Positions 42,907 to 53,083 of a DNA stretch of 64,000 bases are shown here, piece after piece. Under the pieces are notes generated by a model, which saw only the letters and a list, made by a program, of their open reading frames with translations, was not told where the DNA came from and made no database searches. The position numbers and the translations under genes were made by a program. Origin of the DNA: Vibrio sp. CK2-1 (GTDB lineage Bacteria > Pseudomonadota > Gammaproteobacteria > Enterobacterales > Vibrionaceae); contig NZ_JAKKCJ010000001.1 in NCBI RefSeq assembly GCF_021726515.1, positions 372,001 through 436,000 on the forward strand, in the 5' to 3' direction. Position 1 is the first letter of the stretch. Every line of letters starts with the position of its first letter.

Positions 42907-43682
42907 CTTTTACTTCCTGTTAATAGGTGAAAACTCATGATGAGCAGTGCGATGAGTACAATAGGTTGAATTAATAACCAAGGGGCTTCGCTGTAATAAG
43001 GAAAGAGCTCGACAATCATTAACCCAAGTTCGCTGGTTGGTGGTTGGATGCCAACATAAATAAACCCAAGTGATGCCATGTATAAAATAGCGTTGGCAGC
43101 ACCAAAAGAGGCGATGGTCATGACGGGAGCGGTAAGCTCAGGCCATAAATGACGACGGATGATATACCATTGGTTAAAGCCTAATAAACGCGAATTTTGC
43201 ACCGCTTCATTGGCCATTACTTTACGAGTTGTGGTACGAGAAAGCTGGAAATACTCAACCCATTGTACCAGTGATATGGCAAAGTAAAGTGCGGCAAAGG
43301 AGCCTGGCATCATCGCCGCTAAGAGTAATACGATGACTAATGCAGGCAGTGCTAATAGAATATTAACGAGTATTGAAAACGATCTATCTATCCAACCGCC
43401 TTTCCAGCCAGCAACAATGCCTAACACGCATCCAATACATGCAGAGGTGACCACACAAATGATTGCCATTGTGAGCGATAAACGCAATGCATAAGCTAAA
43501 CGGCTTAACATGCTACGGCCATATTGATCGGTACCAAGCCAATGTTCGCTACCTGGTGGTAATAAAATAGCCATTAAATTCTGTTGATTAGGATCTATAC
43601 TGATGACCCAAGGGCCAAATAGTGCGATTAGACCTAATAAGAATAACAACCCAAACGCTATTTTTTGAGAGTATGAGTGCAT
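42903..43682 (-). CDS. ABC importer permease (DppC/NikC type)
   Basis: Permease of 259 aa with about five to six membrane segments. The N-terminal extension and GTDQYGRSMLSRLAYALRLSL (key part GTDQYGRSMLSRL) are characteristic of DppC/OppC/NikC. The EAA-type loop NSRLLGFNQWYIIRRHLWPELTAP lies near residue 165 (key part RLLGFNQWYIIRRH). It overlaps the second permease gene by one base. Confidence 0.92.
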   Translation of the reverse strand: MHSYSQKIAFGLLFLLGLIALFGPWVISIDPNQQNLMAILLPPGSEHWLGTDQYGRSMLSRLAYALRLSLTMAIICVVTSACIGCVLGIVAGWKGGWIDRSFSILVNILLALPALVIVLLLAAMMPGSFAALYFAISLVQWVEYFQLSRTTTRKVMANEAVQNSRLLGFNQWYIIRRHLWPELTAPVMTIASFGAANAILYMASLGFIYVGIQPPTSELGLMIVELFPYYSEAPWLLIQPIVLIALLIMSFHLLTGSKR

Positions 43683-44641
43683 TAAGCGAAAGCTCCTTGT
43701 TTATTACTTTCTGCTTGAGTTGAGCGGGGATCGAGCGCACGGCACAGTAAATCATTAGCCGTATTGAGTATGACAAAGACGATACCAAGACAAATAGCGG
43801 TTCCTTGAATCACTGGAATATCACGGGCGAAGATAGCGTGAGCTAAACCATGGCCCACTCCCGGCCAAGAGAACAAAGATTCAATCATGACCACACCTTC
43901 TAACACCATGACTAATTGCACCCCCCAATAGGCTACAACAGGTAAGGCAATATTAATGATGCCATGACGACGGAAAGTTGTTGTAGGCCTTAACCCTTTT
44001 GTTTGTGCGTATCGATAAAATGGAGACTTAAATACTCTAGCAGCCGAGTGATAAACAATGCGATTGGAAGCTGCGGCTAGGCTTATCGCTAATGTTAATG
44101 CTGGAAGAACTAAGTGTGCGCTAGTGCCAAAACCCGCCACAGGAAACCACGCCCAGTGAATAGCAAATAAGGTGATTAAACCTAACCCAATGACAAACAC
44201 AGGTAAGGAACGGAGTAAGGTTGAAAGCCCTAAAATAATAGGATTGCTAATTAGTGGAAAACGAGCACTGATCAACCCTAGTGGAATGGCGAAAATTATC
44301 GATAACAACATACCAGCTCCCGCTAATAGCATGGAGTGATAAATCTGATGTTCAATGATTGCCAAAACCGGCTCACCGCTGACTAATGAATTGCCAAAGT
44401 TAAATTGGACTAGATCAATTAACCATTGTATGAAGCTTTGCCAACCACTTTGATCTAAATTGAGTTCTTGGCGAATAAATTCCGCCGCTTCTGCATTCAC
44501 ATTATCTTGCCCATAGCGACTGGCCGCGAGTCGATAGGCCATATCACCGGGTAGCGAGCGCATCAATAAATAAGTAAGCCCGCCGACCGATAAAATTACG
44601 GCGATAAGCTGCAGAAAGCGTTGATAGAAAATATTTAACAT
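43682..44641 (-). CDS. ABC importer permease (DppB/NikB type)
   Basis: Permease of 319 aa with six membrane segments. LTYLLMRSLPGDMAYRLA near the start is the DppB/NikB-type N-terminal helix and loop (key part MRSLPGD); the EAA-type loop YAQTKGLRPTTTFRRH lies near residue 210. It overlaps the binding-protein gene upstream and the second permease downstream by single bases, so all four genes are coupled. Confidence 0.92.
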   Translation of the reverse strand: MLNIFYQRFLQLIAVILSVGGLTYLLMRSLPGDMAYRLAASRYGQDNVNAEAAEFIRQELNLDQSGWQSFIQWLIDLVQFNFGNSLVSGEPVLAIIEHQIYHSMLLAGAGMLLSIIFAIPLGLISARFPLISNPIILGLSTLLRSLPVFVIGLGLITLFAIHWAWFPVAGFGTSAHLVLPALTLAISLAAASNRIVYHSAARVFKSPFYRYAQTKGLRPTTTFRRHGIINIALPVVAYWGVQLVMVLEGVVMIESLFSWPGVGHGLAHAIFARDIPVIQGTAICLGIVFVILNTANDLLCRALDPRSTQAESNKQGAFA

Positions 44642-46185
44642 TATTGTTCAAACGTCATTTGATTGAGTTTAAAGTCTCGCTCATAAGGGTCGAAAGTGAA
44701 GCCTTTAATACGAGTACTGACGGCAATATGTTGGGTATAGCTAGCAATAGGCAATAAAGCGTAACCCTGATAAATATGCTCTGATGCTTGTTGAGCAAGT
44801 TGACGATATTTAGTTTTATCGTTGGTCAAATTTAAGGTGTTAAATAAATCGGATAATTTGCTATCGCTCCAATTCATCGCTCCCCAGTCTCCACCTTGTG
44901 GTGAGAAGTCATTACTTAAAACTGCGAGAGGGTCGGCAATCACACCATAATTACGTGCCATCAAAGCAACTTGTAATGACCCATCGTTGTGACCTGCTGG
45001 AATTGCACTGGAGTTGGTAATATTAATATTAAGTTTTACTCCAATTTGACGCCATTGATCTTGTAAAGCGGTTGCTACGCTCGTAAGTTCAGGTCGGTCA
45101 GCATAAGTAATAAGTGTCAGTTCAAAGCTTTTACCATCGAGAGTGAGTATGCCTTGGCTATCTTTTTTCCAGCCTTGCTTGGCAAGTAATTGTTGTGCTT
45201 GGTCTTGATCATAATTGGGCTTAGCATATTGAGGAAGATACCAGTCACCAATGGCGGCAGGTAATAACTGATCGATTTCGGCACCAGGTGTACGCAAAAC
45301 GCCAGTTGCAATGCCTTGGCGATTAATGGCAAAGCTTAATGCTTGGCGAGTGTCTTTAGTGTTAAGGAGTGGATCACCTGCATTTAGTTTTAGTACTAAA
45401 GTCCGCGGGATGGAATATTCATGTACTTTGATCTGTGGTTGCATTTTCATTCGCATCACGCTGGTTGGTGACAATTCAAAAGCAATATCGGCTTGCCCGC
45501 TGGTGGCTTGTAACGCGCGGCTTTCTGCTCTGTGGCCAGTTAAATAGGTAGCGTATTGAATGTTGGCAGGCTTATTCCAGTAATGATCAAATTTTTCTAC
45601 GGTCAGTTTATGTGGTGGAGCTAGAGTGAGTACTTTATAAGGGCCCGTACCATATAACTGATTTAGTTTTCCTGCTTCATCATAAGCGCTTGGGCTAACA
45701 ATCACGGTAGAATAATGTGCCAGTATCGCGGCTAATGATCGATAAGGCTGAGTTAATATAATGGCGATTTGATCATTGCCAATAGCTTCAATTTTTTCTA
45801 TTGGGGCCCTTTTTAATGGGCCATGCTTTTGCCAAGCAACTTGTAAGCTATTGACAACCGCTTTAGCATCCATGGCTTTTCCGTCATGGAAAGTGACATT
45901 TTTCTCTAAAGTGAATCGCCAAGTTTTATGATCATCACTGACTTGGTAACTTTTGGCTAAGCCGGGTAACAATTCGCCTTTTGAGCTAACGCTAAGCAGG
46001 GTTTCGGTAACTTGCATGCGAGTAAATAAGTAACCATTTGATGAAGGATCAATATTGGTAAACTCTAAGCTTCCAGCAATAGATAGGGTATTTGAACGGT
46101 TAGGTTCAGCTTGAGCTAAAGGGATGCTCGATAAACAAACACAAGCAAGCAATAAAGGAAATTTGATATTAAACATACGGCACAT
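44641..46185 (-). CDS. Periplasmic substrate-binding protein of a peptide/nickel-type ABC importer
   Basis: Secreted family 5 solute-binding protein of 514 aa, with a signal peptide ending SIPLAQAE. Family runs include RMQVTETLLSVSSKGELLPGLAKSY (near 55), WRFTLEKNVTFHDGKAMDA (near 95) and YGTGPYKV (near 195). The closest remembered relatives are NikA/DppA-like; whether the ligand is nickel, a metal-chelate or a peptide cannot be settled. ATG 46185 is used; ATG 46176 is equally possible. A perfect 14-bp palindrome lies 28 bp upstream and may be an operator. Confidence 0.88.
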   Translation of the reverse strand: MCRMFNIKFPLLLACVCLSSIPLAQAEPNRSNTLSIAGSLEFTNIDPSSNGYLFTRMQVTETLLSVSSKGELLPGLAKSYQVSDDHKTWRFTLEKNVTFHDGKAMDAKAVVNSLQVAWQKHGPLKRAPIEKIEAIGNDQIAIILTQPYRSLAAILAHYSTVIVSPSAYDEAGKLNQLYGTGPYKVLTLAPPHKLTVEKFDHYWNKPANIQYATYLTGHRAESRALQATSGQADIAFELSPTSVMRMKMQPQIKVHEYSIPRTLVLKLNAGDPLLNTKDTRQALSFAINRQGIATGVLRTPGAEIDQLLPAAIGDWYLPQYAKPNYDQDQAQQLLAKQGWKKDSQGILTLDGKSFELTLITYADRPELTSVATALQDQWRQIGVKLNINITNSSAIPAGHNDGSLQVALMARNYGVIADPLAVLSNDFSPQGGDWGAMNWSDSKLSDLFNTLNLTNDKTKYRQLAQQASEHIYQGYALLPIASYTQHIAVSTRIKGFTFDPYERDFKLNQMTFEQ

Positions 46186-46212
46186 TCTTATTAATTAACG
46201 AAAAGTTACTGT

Positions 46213-46226
46213 TATGTTATAACATA
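46213..46226. promoter_or_regulatory. 14-bp palindrome upstream of the ABC importer unit
   Basis: TATGTTATAACATA is a perfect palindrome. The half TGTTATA resembles the Zur half-site, but the spacing is three bases shorter than in the consensus TGTTATANTATAACA, so a metal-responsive regulator is possible but unproven. Confidence 0.5.
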
Positions 46227-46295
46227 TCAAGTGATTTTCAATTAAGGTATGTATCGAAATGTTACCCAGAAGGTAGGTATTTGAATGATAGGAAT

Positions 46296-46331
46296 AAAAA
46301 TGGCCAACTGAATACTCAGTTGGCCATTTTT
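46296..46331. terminator. Strong bidirectional terminator after sstT
   Basis: AAAAATGGCCAACTGA and TCAGTTGGCCATTTTT are perfect 16-base arms with a four-base loop. It ends sstT transcription on the minus strand. Confidence 0.93.
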
Positions 46332-46355
46332 ATTTTCTAGGATGTTTTAAGAAAC

Positions 46356-47594
46356 CTAAGCTTGGCTAGATTGTGCCGCGGCTTGAGCTTCTTCGGCGCG
46401 ACATACTGCGGCAGTGAATACCACGTCTGTAGAGCTGTTTAGGCCTGTTTCTGCTGAATCTTGGATAACACCAATGATAAAGCCTACACCTACAACTTGC
46501 ATTGCGATGTCGTTTGAAATACCGAACAAGCTACATGCTAGTGGGATAAGTAGTAGAGAGCCACCAGCAACACCAGATGCGCCACAAGCTGAAACCGCAG
46601 CTACTAGGCTTAGTAGAACCGCTGTTGGTAGATCAACTTGAATACCAAGAGTGTTTACTGCAGCAAGCGTTAATACAGTGATCGTAATCGCTGCGCCGCC
46701 CATGTTAATGGTTGCACCTAGTGGGATCGATACCGAGTAAGTATCTTCATTCAGTTTTAGTTTTTCACATAACGCCATGTTAACTGGAATGTTCGCAGCA
46801 CTTGAGCGAGTGAAGAATGCCGTTACACCACTTTCACGTAAGCATTGGAATACCAACGGATATGGGTTTTGTTTCGTTTTTAGGAAAACAAGTAATGGAT
46901 TCACAATTAAAGCGATAATTGCCATTGAACCAAGTAGAACCGCGAGTAGTTGAGCGTAACCTGCAATCGCACTAAAGCCTGTTGTTGCAAACGTAGTCGC
47001 AACAAGACCGAAGATACCAATTGGCGCAAGACGAATGATAAAGCGAACAACGGCAGAAACACCGTGGCTGATATCGCTGAACATATCTTTGGTTGCGGTA
47101 TTCGCATGACGAAGCGCTAAACCTAAACCAACAGACCAAGCAAGAATGCCGATGTAGTTTGCGTTAACTAATGCGTTTACTGGGTTATCTACAATTTGGA
47201 ATAGTAGAGTATTTAATACTTCACCAATGCCTTCTGGAGGCGTAGTGCCTGTTGCTGCATTTACTAAGGTAAGCGATGTTGGAAAAGCAAAGCTCATTAG
47301 TACTGCTGTTAGGGCCGCTAAAAAGGTGCCGACAAGATAAAGTGTTACCACTGGACGCATGTTACTGCTTGAGTCTTTCTTTTGGCTGGCAATAGATGCG
47401 GCAACCAAAACGAAAACTAGGATAGGTGCGATGGCTTTTAGTGCGCCTACGAATAGGCTACCAAAAATAGACATACTAGTTGCTGCTGAAGGAGAGATCA
47501 TAGCAAGTGCAACACCTGCAATAATACCCACTAAAATTTGCAGTACCAAATTGCCATTGGCCAATCGATAAATCAATGAGTTGTTGTTTTGCAT
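46356..47594 (-). CDS. sstT: Serine/threonine:sodium symporter SstT
   Basis: Inner-membrane carrier of 412 aa in the dicarboxylate/amino acid:cation symporter family, importing serine and threonine with Na+. Typical runs are [15 protein letters not shown] near the start, [20 protein letters not shown] near residue 260 (key part [15 protein letters not shown]), [17 protein letters not shown] near 290 and [20 protein letters not shown] near 335. The start follows a TTAAATATGC stretch with weak ribosome site. It is a single gene with a structured leader and a strong terminator. Confidence 0.95.
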   Translation of the reverse strand: MQNNNSLIYRLANGNLVLQILVGIIAGVALAMISPSAATSMSIFGSLFVGALKAIAPILVFVLVAASIASQKKDSSSNMRPVVTLYLVGTFLAALTAVLMSFAFPTSLTLVNAATGTTPPEGIGEVLNTLLFQIVDNPVNALVNANYIGILAWSVGLGLALRHANTATKDMFSDISHGVSAVVRFIIRLAPIGIFGLVATTFATTGFSAIAGYAQLLAVLLGSMAIIALIVNPLLVFLKTKQNPYPLVFQCLRESGVTAFFTRSSAANIPVNMALCEKLKLNEDTYSVSIPLGATINMGGAAITITVLTLAAVNTLGIQVDLPTAVLLSLVAAVSACGASGVAGGSLLLIPLACSLFGISNDIAMQVVGVGFIIGVIQDSAETGLNSSTDVVFTAAVCRAEEAQAAAQSSQA

Positions 47595-48103
47595 ATTTAA
47601 GCCTGTTTTATGTTTTATTGTCAGTCAAAAATCCTGTTTGACCGGCCTAGTAGCTTCTAGGCTGAACCATCATAGCTTCTGTAGTGAATCTGTCTACTAG
47701 AAAGCGAGAATATCAGTACAAGAATTAACAATTGATGCATTTTGGTGTGCATATATATTGTTAAATAAATGTTGCGCAGGTTTATAGCACACTAAATGAA
47801 CGCGAGAAAAACTTTTTTGTTGGTTTTGTGTTCACAGTTTGAATATTGATACTGTTTATTTCTTGAACAAATTTAAAACACTAACTAGCTTTAGATGTAT
47901 CTAGCTGATTTGAAAGCTTAGAAAAGCCGTACCCGTTATGAACGACTAAAAGTATAACGTGGTGTGGTGCCAATTTTGCCTGATGACACCATCACCATGA
48001 TTCCATGTTGCTTAAACATGTTGGAGCTTATGCTCACTAGGTGTATCTGTGTGCTTTTTGCTCCTCAATAACAATAAAAATATTGCAAGGACGAGGGGGC
48101 ATC
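47595..48103. promoter_or_regulatory. Divergent leader region between sstT and the cox cluster
   Basis: About 510 bp without a gene. The sstT side (47620-47710) contains several short inverted repeats, for example GCCTAG/CTAGGC at 47643-47662, suggesting a structured 5' leader. The cox side has a poly-purine ribosome site at 48090-48099. I recognise no known riboswitch class. Confidence 0.4.
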
Positions 48104-49459
48104 TTGATTCGATCATGGACTAATGTTGTTGCTTATCTTATCGCGGATTCTGGCGATAGACGCTTTTCTCTGCGCCTAGCGATTCGTGCGTTTATCGGGA
48201 TGCTGCTGTTTGTTCCGATGATTGCTACCCCATCCGAAACACGACTAAACCTCACCCAAGGTGTCACCGAAATCAGTGGCAAGGTGTATGACCTACATAT
48301 GCTGATTTTTTACATCTGCTGCGCTATTGGTGTGGTGGTGTTTGGTGTGATGTTTTATTCGATCATTCGTCATCGAAAATCCCGAGGCGTCAAAGCGGCG
48401 CATTTTCACGAAAGTACTAAAGTCGAAATTATTTGGACTATCATTCCCATCATTATCCTCGTATTGATGGCTATTCCTGCTACTAAAACGTTAATTGCGA
48501 TGGAAGATACCTCGCAAGATGATCTCACGATTACCGTCACTGGTTCGCAGTGGAAATGGCATTACCGCTATTTCAATCATGATGTGGCGTTCTATAGCTT
48601 CTTAACGACTTCCCAGAAACAAATTGAAGGTAGTGAACAAAAAGGCGAGCATTATCTACTCGAAGTTGATAATCCGCTGGTGGTGCCAACTAATCGCAAG
48701 ATACGTTTTCTGATGACGTCTGACGATGTGATTCACTCATGGTGGGTTCCTGATTTTGCAGTGAAGAAAGATGCAGTTCCCGGTTTTATTAATGAAGCTT
48801 GGACCAAAATTGATAAGCCCGGCATTTATCGTGGTCAATGTGCGGAGCTGTGTGGTCGTAACCATGGGTTTATGCCGATCGTGGTACAAGCTTTACCAGA
48901 AGATGAATTCGATATTTGGCTAGCCAAGCAAGAACAAATGGCTGCCGCCAAAAAAGCGGAACAGGAAAAAGCGTTGGGCAAAACCTTGAGCATGGATGAA
49001 TTAATGGCGTTAGGGGAAAAAGTCTATAACGACCGTTGCGCAGTGTGTCATCAGGTTAACGGTGAGGGCATGGCGAATGTTTTCCCTGCGATGAAAGGCA
49101 GCCCAATTGCCACTGGAGATTTATTGCCGCACATCGATATTGTCATCAATGGTAAAGCGGGCACGGCCATGCAGGCGTTTGCTGATCAATTAAATGAAGA
49201 AGAATTGGCGGCGGTTGTAACCTATGAGCGTAATGCTTGGGGTAATGATACAGGCGATGCTGTACAGGCTTCAGACATAAAGCAAGTACTTACTACCGGC
49301 ACTTTACCAGATAAAAATAATACTCAAGACAGTACGCAAAGCTCGTCTTCATCTGAAGAAAATGCAGTACCTGAGACAAATGCTACGCCAGACACAAGTG
49401 CGACATCGAACAGCAAGGCAACATCAGAGGCTATGGATAGTCAACCGGAGGCACAATGA
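48104..49459 (+). CDS. coxB: Cytochrome c oxidase subunit II with fused cytochrome c (caa3 type)
   Basis: CoxB takes electrons from cytochrome c through the CuA centre and passes them to subunit I. Two membrane segments (about residues 30-50 and 65-90) precede the CuA domain with [12 protein letters not shown] near residue 246 and HSWWVPDF near 205. A C-terminal cytochrome c domain follows with CAVCHQ near 312 and a Met ligand further on. The tail of about 45 residues is Ser/Thr/Asn-rich. I set the start at TTG 48104 because GAGGGGG lies five bases upstream; an in-frame ATG at 48041 lacks such a site. The stop overlaps ctaD by four bases. Confidence 0.92.
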   Translation: MIRSWTNVVAYLIADSGDRRFSLRLAIRAFIGMLLFVPMIATPSETRLNLTQGVTEISGKVYDLHMLIFYICCAIGVVVFGVMFYSIIRHRKSRGVKAAHFHESTKVEIIWTIIPIIILVLMAIPATKTLIAMEDTSQDDLTITVTGSQWKWHYRYFNHDVAFYSFLTTSQKQIEGSEQKGEHYLLEVDNPLVVPTNRKIRFLMTSDDVIHSWWVPDFAVKKDAVPGFINEAWTKIDKPGIYRGQCAELCGRNHGFMPIVVQALPEDEFDIWLAKQEQMAAAKKAEQEKALGKTLSMDELMALGEKVYNDRCAVCHQVNGEGMANVFPAMKGSPIATGDLLPHIDIVINGKAGTAMQAFADQLNEEELAAVVTYERNAWGNDTGDAVQASDIKQVLTTGTLPDKNNTQDSTQSSSSSEENAVPETNATPDTSATSNSKATSEAMDSQPEAQ

Positions 49460-51072
49460 ACCCTTCACCTTCTTATCAAAATGCGTCAACCGATACTGCC
49501 GATCATATTGATATCGAGCACGATCACCATGGGCCAGCGAAAGGCATAAAGCGTTGGATTTATTCTACTAACCATAAAGACATTGGCACCTTGTATTTAT
49601 GGTTCAGCTTGATCATGTTCTTCACCGGCGGCGCGATGGCGATGGTGATTCGGGCGGAGCTATTTCAGCCGGGGTTACAGTTGGTCGATCCGCACTTCTT
49701 TAACCAAATGACGACCGTTCATGGCCTGATCATGGTGTTTGGTGCGGTAATGCCGGCTTTTACTGGCTTAGCAAACTGGATGATCCCAATGATGATTGGC
49801 GCGCCGGATATGGCATTGCCTCGCATGAATAACTTGAGCTTTTGGATCCTACCTTTTGCGTTTTTGATTTTACTGGGTTCGTTGTTTATGCCCGGTGGTG
49901 GACCGGATTTTGGTTGGACTTTCTACGCACCACTTTCGACTACGTTCAGCTCTGATAGCACCGCATTGTTTGTCTTTTCGGTACATATCATGGGGATCAG
50001 TTCAATCATGGGTGCGATTAATGTGATCGTGACGATAGTGAATATGCGTGCGCCGGGTATGGATTGGATGAAGCTACCAATGTTTGTCTGGACTTGGCTG
50101 ATCACCGCGTTCTTATTAATTGCCGTCATGCCAGTATTAGCCGGTGCGGTCACCATGGTGTTAACCGATAAATACTTCGGAACTAGCTTCTTTGATGCGG
50201 CAGGTGGTGGCGATCCTGTGATGTTCCAGCATATCTTTTGGTTCTTTGGGCATCCCGAAGTGTACATTATGATTTTGCCGTCATTTGGCATCATTTCAGC
50301 GATTATTCCTGCATTTAGCGGCAAAAAACTCTTTGGTTATCATTCGATGGTGTACGCCACTTGTTCTATCGCTTTGTTGTCATTCTTGGTTTGGGCGCAC
50401 CACATGTTTACTACCGGTATGCCGGTATTTGCCGAACTCTTCTTTATGTATTGCACTATGTTGATTGCGGTGCCCACTGGGGTAAAAGTCTTTAATTGGG
50501 TGGCGACCATGTGGCGAGGAGCGCTAACGTTTGAAACCCCAATGTTGTTTGCTATTGCCTTTATTGTGTTGTTCACCATTGGTGGGTTTTCTGGACTGAT
50601 GTTGGCAATTGTGCCGGCAGATTTCCAATATCACGATACCTACTTTGTGGTGGCGCATTTCCACTATGTACTGGTGACGGGAGCGGTATTCTCGATCATG
50701 GCGGCGGCCTATTACTGGCTACCGAAATGGACGGGTCACATGTACAACCAAACCTTGAGCTTGTGGCATTTCTGGTTATCGATTATCTCGGTCAATATTC
50801 TGTTCTTCCCGATGCATTTTTTAGGCTTGGCTGGCATGCCACGTCGAATTCCTGATTACGCGATCCAATTTGCTGATGTGAACCAAATAGTGTCGATTGG
50901 CGGATTTGCTTTTGGCTTGTCTCAGTTGTTGTTCTTAGCGGTAGTGATTAAGTGTATCCGAGGTGGCGAAGCAGCCGTTGCGAAACCTTGGGAACGAGCA
51001 GAAGGGTTGGAGTGGACAGTGCCAAGTCCTGCACCTCACCACACATTTTCAACACCTCCAAAGGTTGATTAA
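49456..51072 (+). CDS. ctaD: Cytochrome c oxidase subunit I
   Basis: The catalytic haem-copper subunit of 538 aa reduces oxygen and pumps protons. About 12 membrane segments are visible. The CuB His-Tyr motif HPEVYI is near residue 266, HHMFTTGM (CuB ligands) near 315, and [10 protein letters not shown] (haem ligands) near 401. It overlaps coxB by ATGA. Together with CoxB and CoxC it forms the aa3/caa3-type terminal oxidase of the aerobic respiratory chain, additional to the cbb3 and quinol oxidases expected elsewhere in a Vibrio. Confidence 0.97.
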   Translation: MNPSPSYQNASTDTADHIDIEHDHHGPAKGIKRWIYSTNHKDIGTLYLWFSLIMFFTGGAMAMVIRAELFQPGLQLVDPHFFNQMTTVHGLIMVFGAVMPAFTGLANWMIPMMIGAPDMALPRMNNLSFWILPFAFLILLGSLFMPGGGPDFGWTFYAPLSTTFSSDSTALFVFSVHIMGISSIMGAINVIVTIVNMRAPGMDWMKLPMFVWTWLITAFLLIAVMPVLAGAVTMVLTDKYFGTSFFDAAGGGDPVMFQHIFWFFGHPEVYIMILPSFGIISAIIPAFSGKKLFGYHSMVYATCSIALLSFLVWAHHMFTTGMPVFAELFFMYCTMLIAVPTGVKVFNWVATMWRGALTFETPMLFAIAFIVLFTIGGFSGLMLAIVPADFQYHDTYFVVAHFHYVLVTGAVFSIMAAAYYWLPKWTGHMYNQTLSLWHFWLSIISVNILFFPMHFLGLAGMPRRIPDYAIQFADVNQIVSIGGFAFGLSQLLFLAVVIKCIRGGEAAVAKPWERAEGLEWTVPSPAPHHTFSTPPKVD

Positions 51073-51090
51073 CCAAAAATAGGAGGGGGT

Positions 51091-51771
51091 ATGTCAGATC
51101 AAAAGATTCAGAGTAGTAAAAAGAGCCAGGGTAGTACAAAGACCTGGAGCAATAAAAAGCTGATTGGCTATTTAGTGCTGAGTGTCGTGGGCATGTTTGG
51201 TTTTGGATTCGCCCTTGTTCCGTTATACGACATTATGTGCGAGCAACTTGGTATTAATGGCAAAACCAATACTGAAGCGGCCAGTTCGCAAGGCATTCAA
51301 GTCGATACATCGCGATTGGTACGAGTGCAATTTATGTCTCAGGTTAGCTCGAATATGCCGTGGCAATTTGAGCCAGTGCAAGCGCAGATGGATGTTCACC
51401 CCGGCCAAGTGATCAGAACCAGTTATCGGGCGGTGAATAATTCCAATGTGGCGATGATTGGACAGGCGGTGCCTTCGGTTGCACCGGGATTGGCTGCGAC
51501 CCACTTTAATAAAATTGAATGCTTTTGTTTTAATCATCAGCCATTGCAAGCTAATACCGAAGCGGAACTACCGGTGATTTTTTATGTAGATAAAGACTTA
51601 CCGAGTTCGGTGAATCGATTAACGCTTTCTTATACTTTGTATGACATTACGGAAAGCGGCAAATCATCGTCTCAGCCAAATCAAAATAAAAATGCAATGC
51701 AAAGTCTGAGCAGGGGAGCGCCAGAGTCGTTCGCTCAATCATCACATTCATCGCCAAATGAGCTGAACTAG
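51091..51771 (+). CDS. ctaG: Cytochrome oxidase copper chaperone CtaG (Cox11)
   Basis: Cox11-type protein of 226 aa that delivers copper to the CuB site of subunit I. One N-terminal membrane segment (about residues 23-43) is followed by VPLYDIMCEQLGINGKT and a periplasmic domain with CFCFNHQPL, the copper-binding CFCF motif, near residue 148. RVQFMSQVSSNMPWQFEP is typical of the family. The tail of about 35 residues is low-complexity. The start follows AGGAGGGGGT. Confidence 0.95.
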   Translation: MSDQKIQSSKKSQGSTKTWSNKKLIGYLVLSVVGMFGFGFALVPLYDIMCEQLGINGKTNTEAASSQGIQVDTSRLVRVQFMSQVSSNMPWQFEPVQAQMDVHPGQVIRTSYRAVNNSNVAMIGQAVPSVAPGLAATHFNKIECFCFNHQPLQANTEAELPVIFYVDKDLPSSVNRLTLSYTLYDITESGKSSSQPNQNKNAMQSLSRGAPESFAQSSHSSPNELN

Positions 51772-51791
51772 CTTGTTTTAAGGAGAGCCAG

Positions 51792-52775
51792 ATGAATAAG
51801 TCGAATCCATTATCTCAATCGTCTGCCATAGAGCCAGAAACTAGGTCGTCAGTTTCTGAGCAAACTGGTTATAGCCAAGCACCTTCTACTCGCCAACCGG
51901 CTTCTCATCAACCAGAGATTTATTATGTGCCATCAGAAAGTAATTGGCCGATTGTTGGTGCCTTTGCTTTATTTTTGATAGCAGTAGGTGCGGGGCTGTA
52001 TATGCAACCCAAAGGTATGCTGAGTCATTTTGGTGGGTTCGTGCTACTGGCAGGAATCATCGTTTTGCTGATCATGTTGGTGGGGTGGTTTCGTAATGTG
52101 ATCCAGGAGTCGATGTCGGGCTTATATTCACATCAAATTGAACGCTCTTTTCGCCAAGGCATGAGCTGGTTTATTTTCTCCGAAGTGATGTTTTTTGCCG
52201 CCTTCTTTGGTGCGCTTTTCTACGCCAGAATGATCGCGGTGCCTTGGCTTGGTGGGGCGTCTAATAACCTGATGACCAACGAAGTATTGTGGCCAACGTT
52301 CGAAGCCATTTGGCCTTTGGTGAAAACGCCGAGTGGAGTAGAAACCCAAGCAATGCCATGGCAAGGCTTACCTTTAATGAACACCATTATCTTACTAACT
52401 TCTTCGATTACGCTGCACTTTTCACAATTGAGCTTAGAAAAAAATCAACGTACGGCACTGATTATATGGCTAGAAATTACCATTGTTTTAGCGGTCGCTT
52501 TCTTGTTTTATCAAGCCGAAGAGTACATTCATGCTTACCAAGAAATGAACCTCACGCTGCAATCTGGCATTTATGGCAACACCTTTTTCTTACTAACTGG
52601 ATTTCATGGATTGCATGTCACCCTAGGGACCATCTTTTTAATAGTGCTATTAGCGAGAATTGCCTTTAGCCACTTTACTCCTCGCGATCATTTTGCTTTT
52701 CAAGCTGGGAGTTGGTATTGGCATTTTGTCGATGTGGTATGGCTGTGTTTATTTATCTTTGTCTATGTTTTATGA
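51792..52775 (+). CDS. coxC: Cytochrome c oxidase subunit III
   Basis: Subunit III of 327 aa with seven membrane segments. It starts with about 45 polar residues, then YYVPSESNWPIVGAFALF. Typical runs are GMSWFIFSEVMFFAAFFGALFYAR (key part WFIFSEVMFFAAFFGALFY), EEYIHAYQEMNLTLQSGIYGNTFFLLTGFHGLHVTLG (key part FFLLTGFHGLHVTLG) and WYWHFVDVVWLCLFIFVYVL. It follows ctaG with an AGGAG ribosome site. A 7-bp tandem repeat begins 12 bases after its stop. Confidence 0.95.
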   Translation: MNKSNPLSQSSAIEPETRSSVSEQTGYSQAPSTRQPASHQPEIYYVPSESNWPIVGAFALFLIAVGAGLYMQPKGMLSHFGGFVLLAGIIVLLIMLVGWFRNVIQESMSGLYSHQIERSFRQGMSWFIFSEVMFFAAFFGALFYARMIAVPWLGGASNNLMTNEVLWPTFEAIWPLVKTPSGVETQAMPWQGLPLMNTIILLTSSITLHFSQLSLEKNQRTALIIWLEITIVLAVAFLFYQAEEYIHAYQEMNLTLQSGIYGNTFFLLTGFHGLHVTLGTIFLIVLLARIAFSHFTPRDHFAFQAGSWYWHFVDVVWLCLFIFVYVL

Positions 52776-52786
52776 CCTAGGGATAT

Positions 52787-52831
52787 TAGTTTCTAGTTTC
52801 TAGTTTCTAGTTTCTAGTTTCTAGTTTCTAG
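52787..52831. repeat. Tandem repeat of the 7-mer TAGTTTC
   Basis: Six perfect head-to-tail copies of TAGTTTC are followed by a partial copy, directly between the coxC stop and the downstream end of the DUF2909 gene. It is non-coding. Such arrays vary in copy number by slippage. Confidence 0.95.
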
Positions 52832-52852
52832 GTTTTGGTTGTTCAACACTGA

Positions 52853-53083
52853 TTAGTAAGGGCGATCGTTGGGGGAGATTAATCCCGACGTTAATCCAAT
52901 TAACAACACCATAATCACAATCACGGAGATGAATAGACGTTTACCTAGAAACTGACTCATAGGCACCGCATTGGGATCGTCTCGATCGTATTTCACCATT
53001 GAGTATAAAGCTCTGCCGAGGTTAAAAATGACAAACAACAGCAGAAGCACCAGCGTTAATTTAAATAAGGAAACGAGTGTCAT
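52853..53083 (-). CDS. DUF2909 family membrane protein (76 aa)
   Basis: The start is ATG 53083, with AGGAG six bases upstream; a frame extending to 53164 would run into the opposite gene without a ribosome site. Two hydrophobic segments (FKLTLVLLLLFVIFNLGRALY near the start and SVIVIMVLLIGLTSG near the end) and the linking MVKYDRDDP are characteristic of the DUF2909 (TMEM-type) family in cox clusters. Its role in oxidase assembly is not established. It lies on the strand opposite its neighbours. Confidence 0.82.
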   Translation of the reverse strand: MTLVSLFKLTLVLLLLFVIFNLGRALYSMVKYDRDDPNAVPMSQFLGKRLFISVIVIMVLLIGLTSGLISPNDRPY

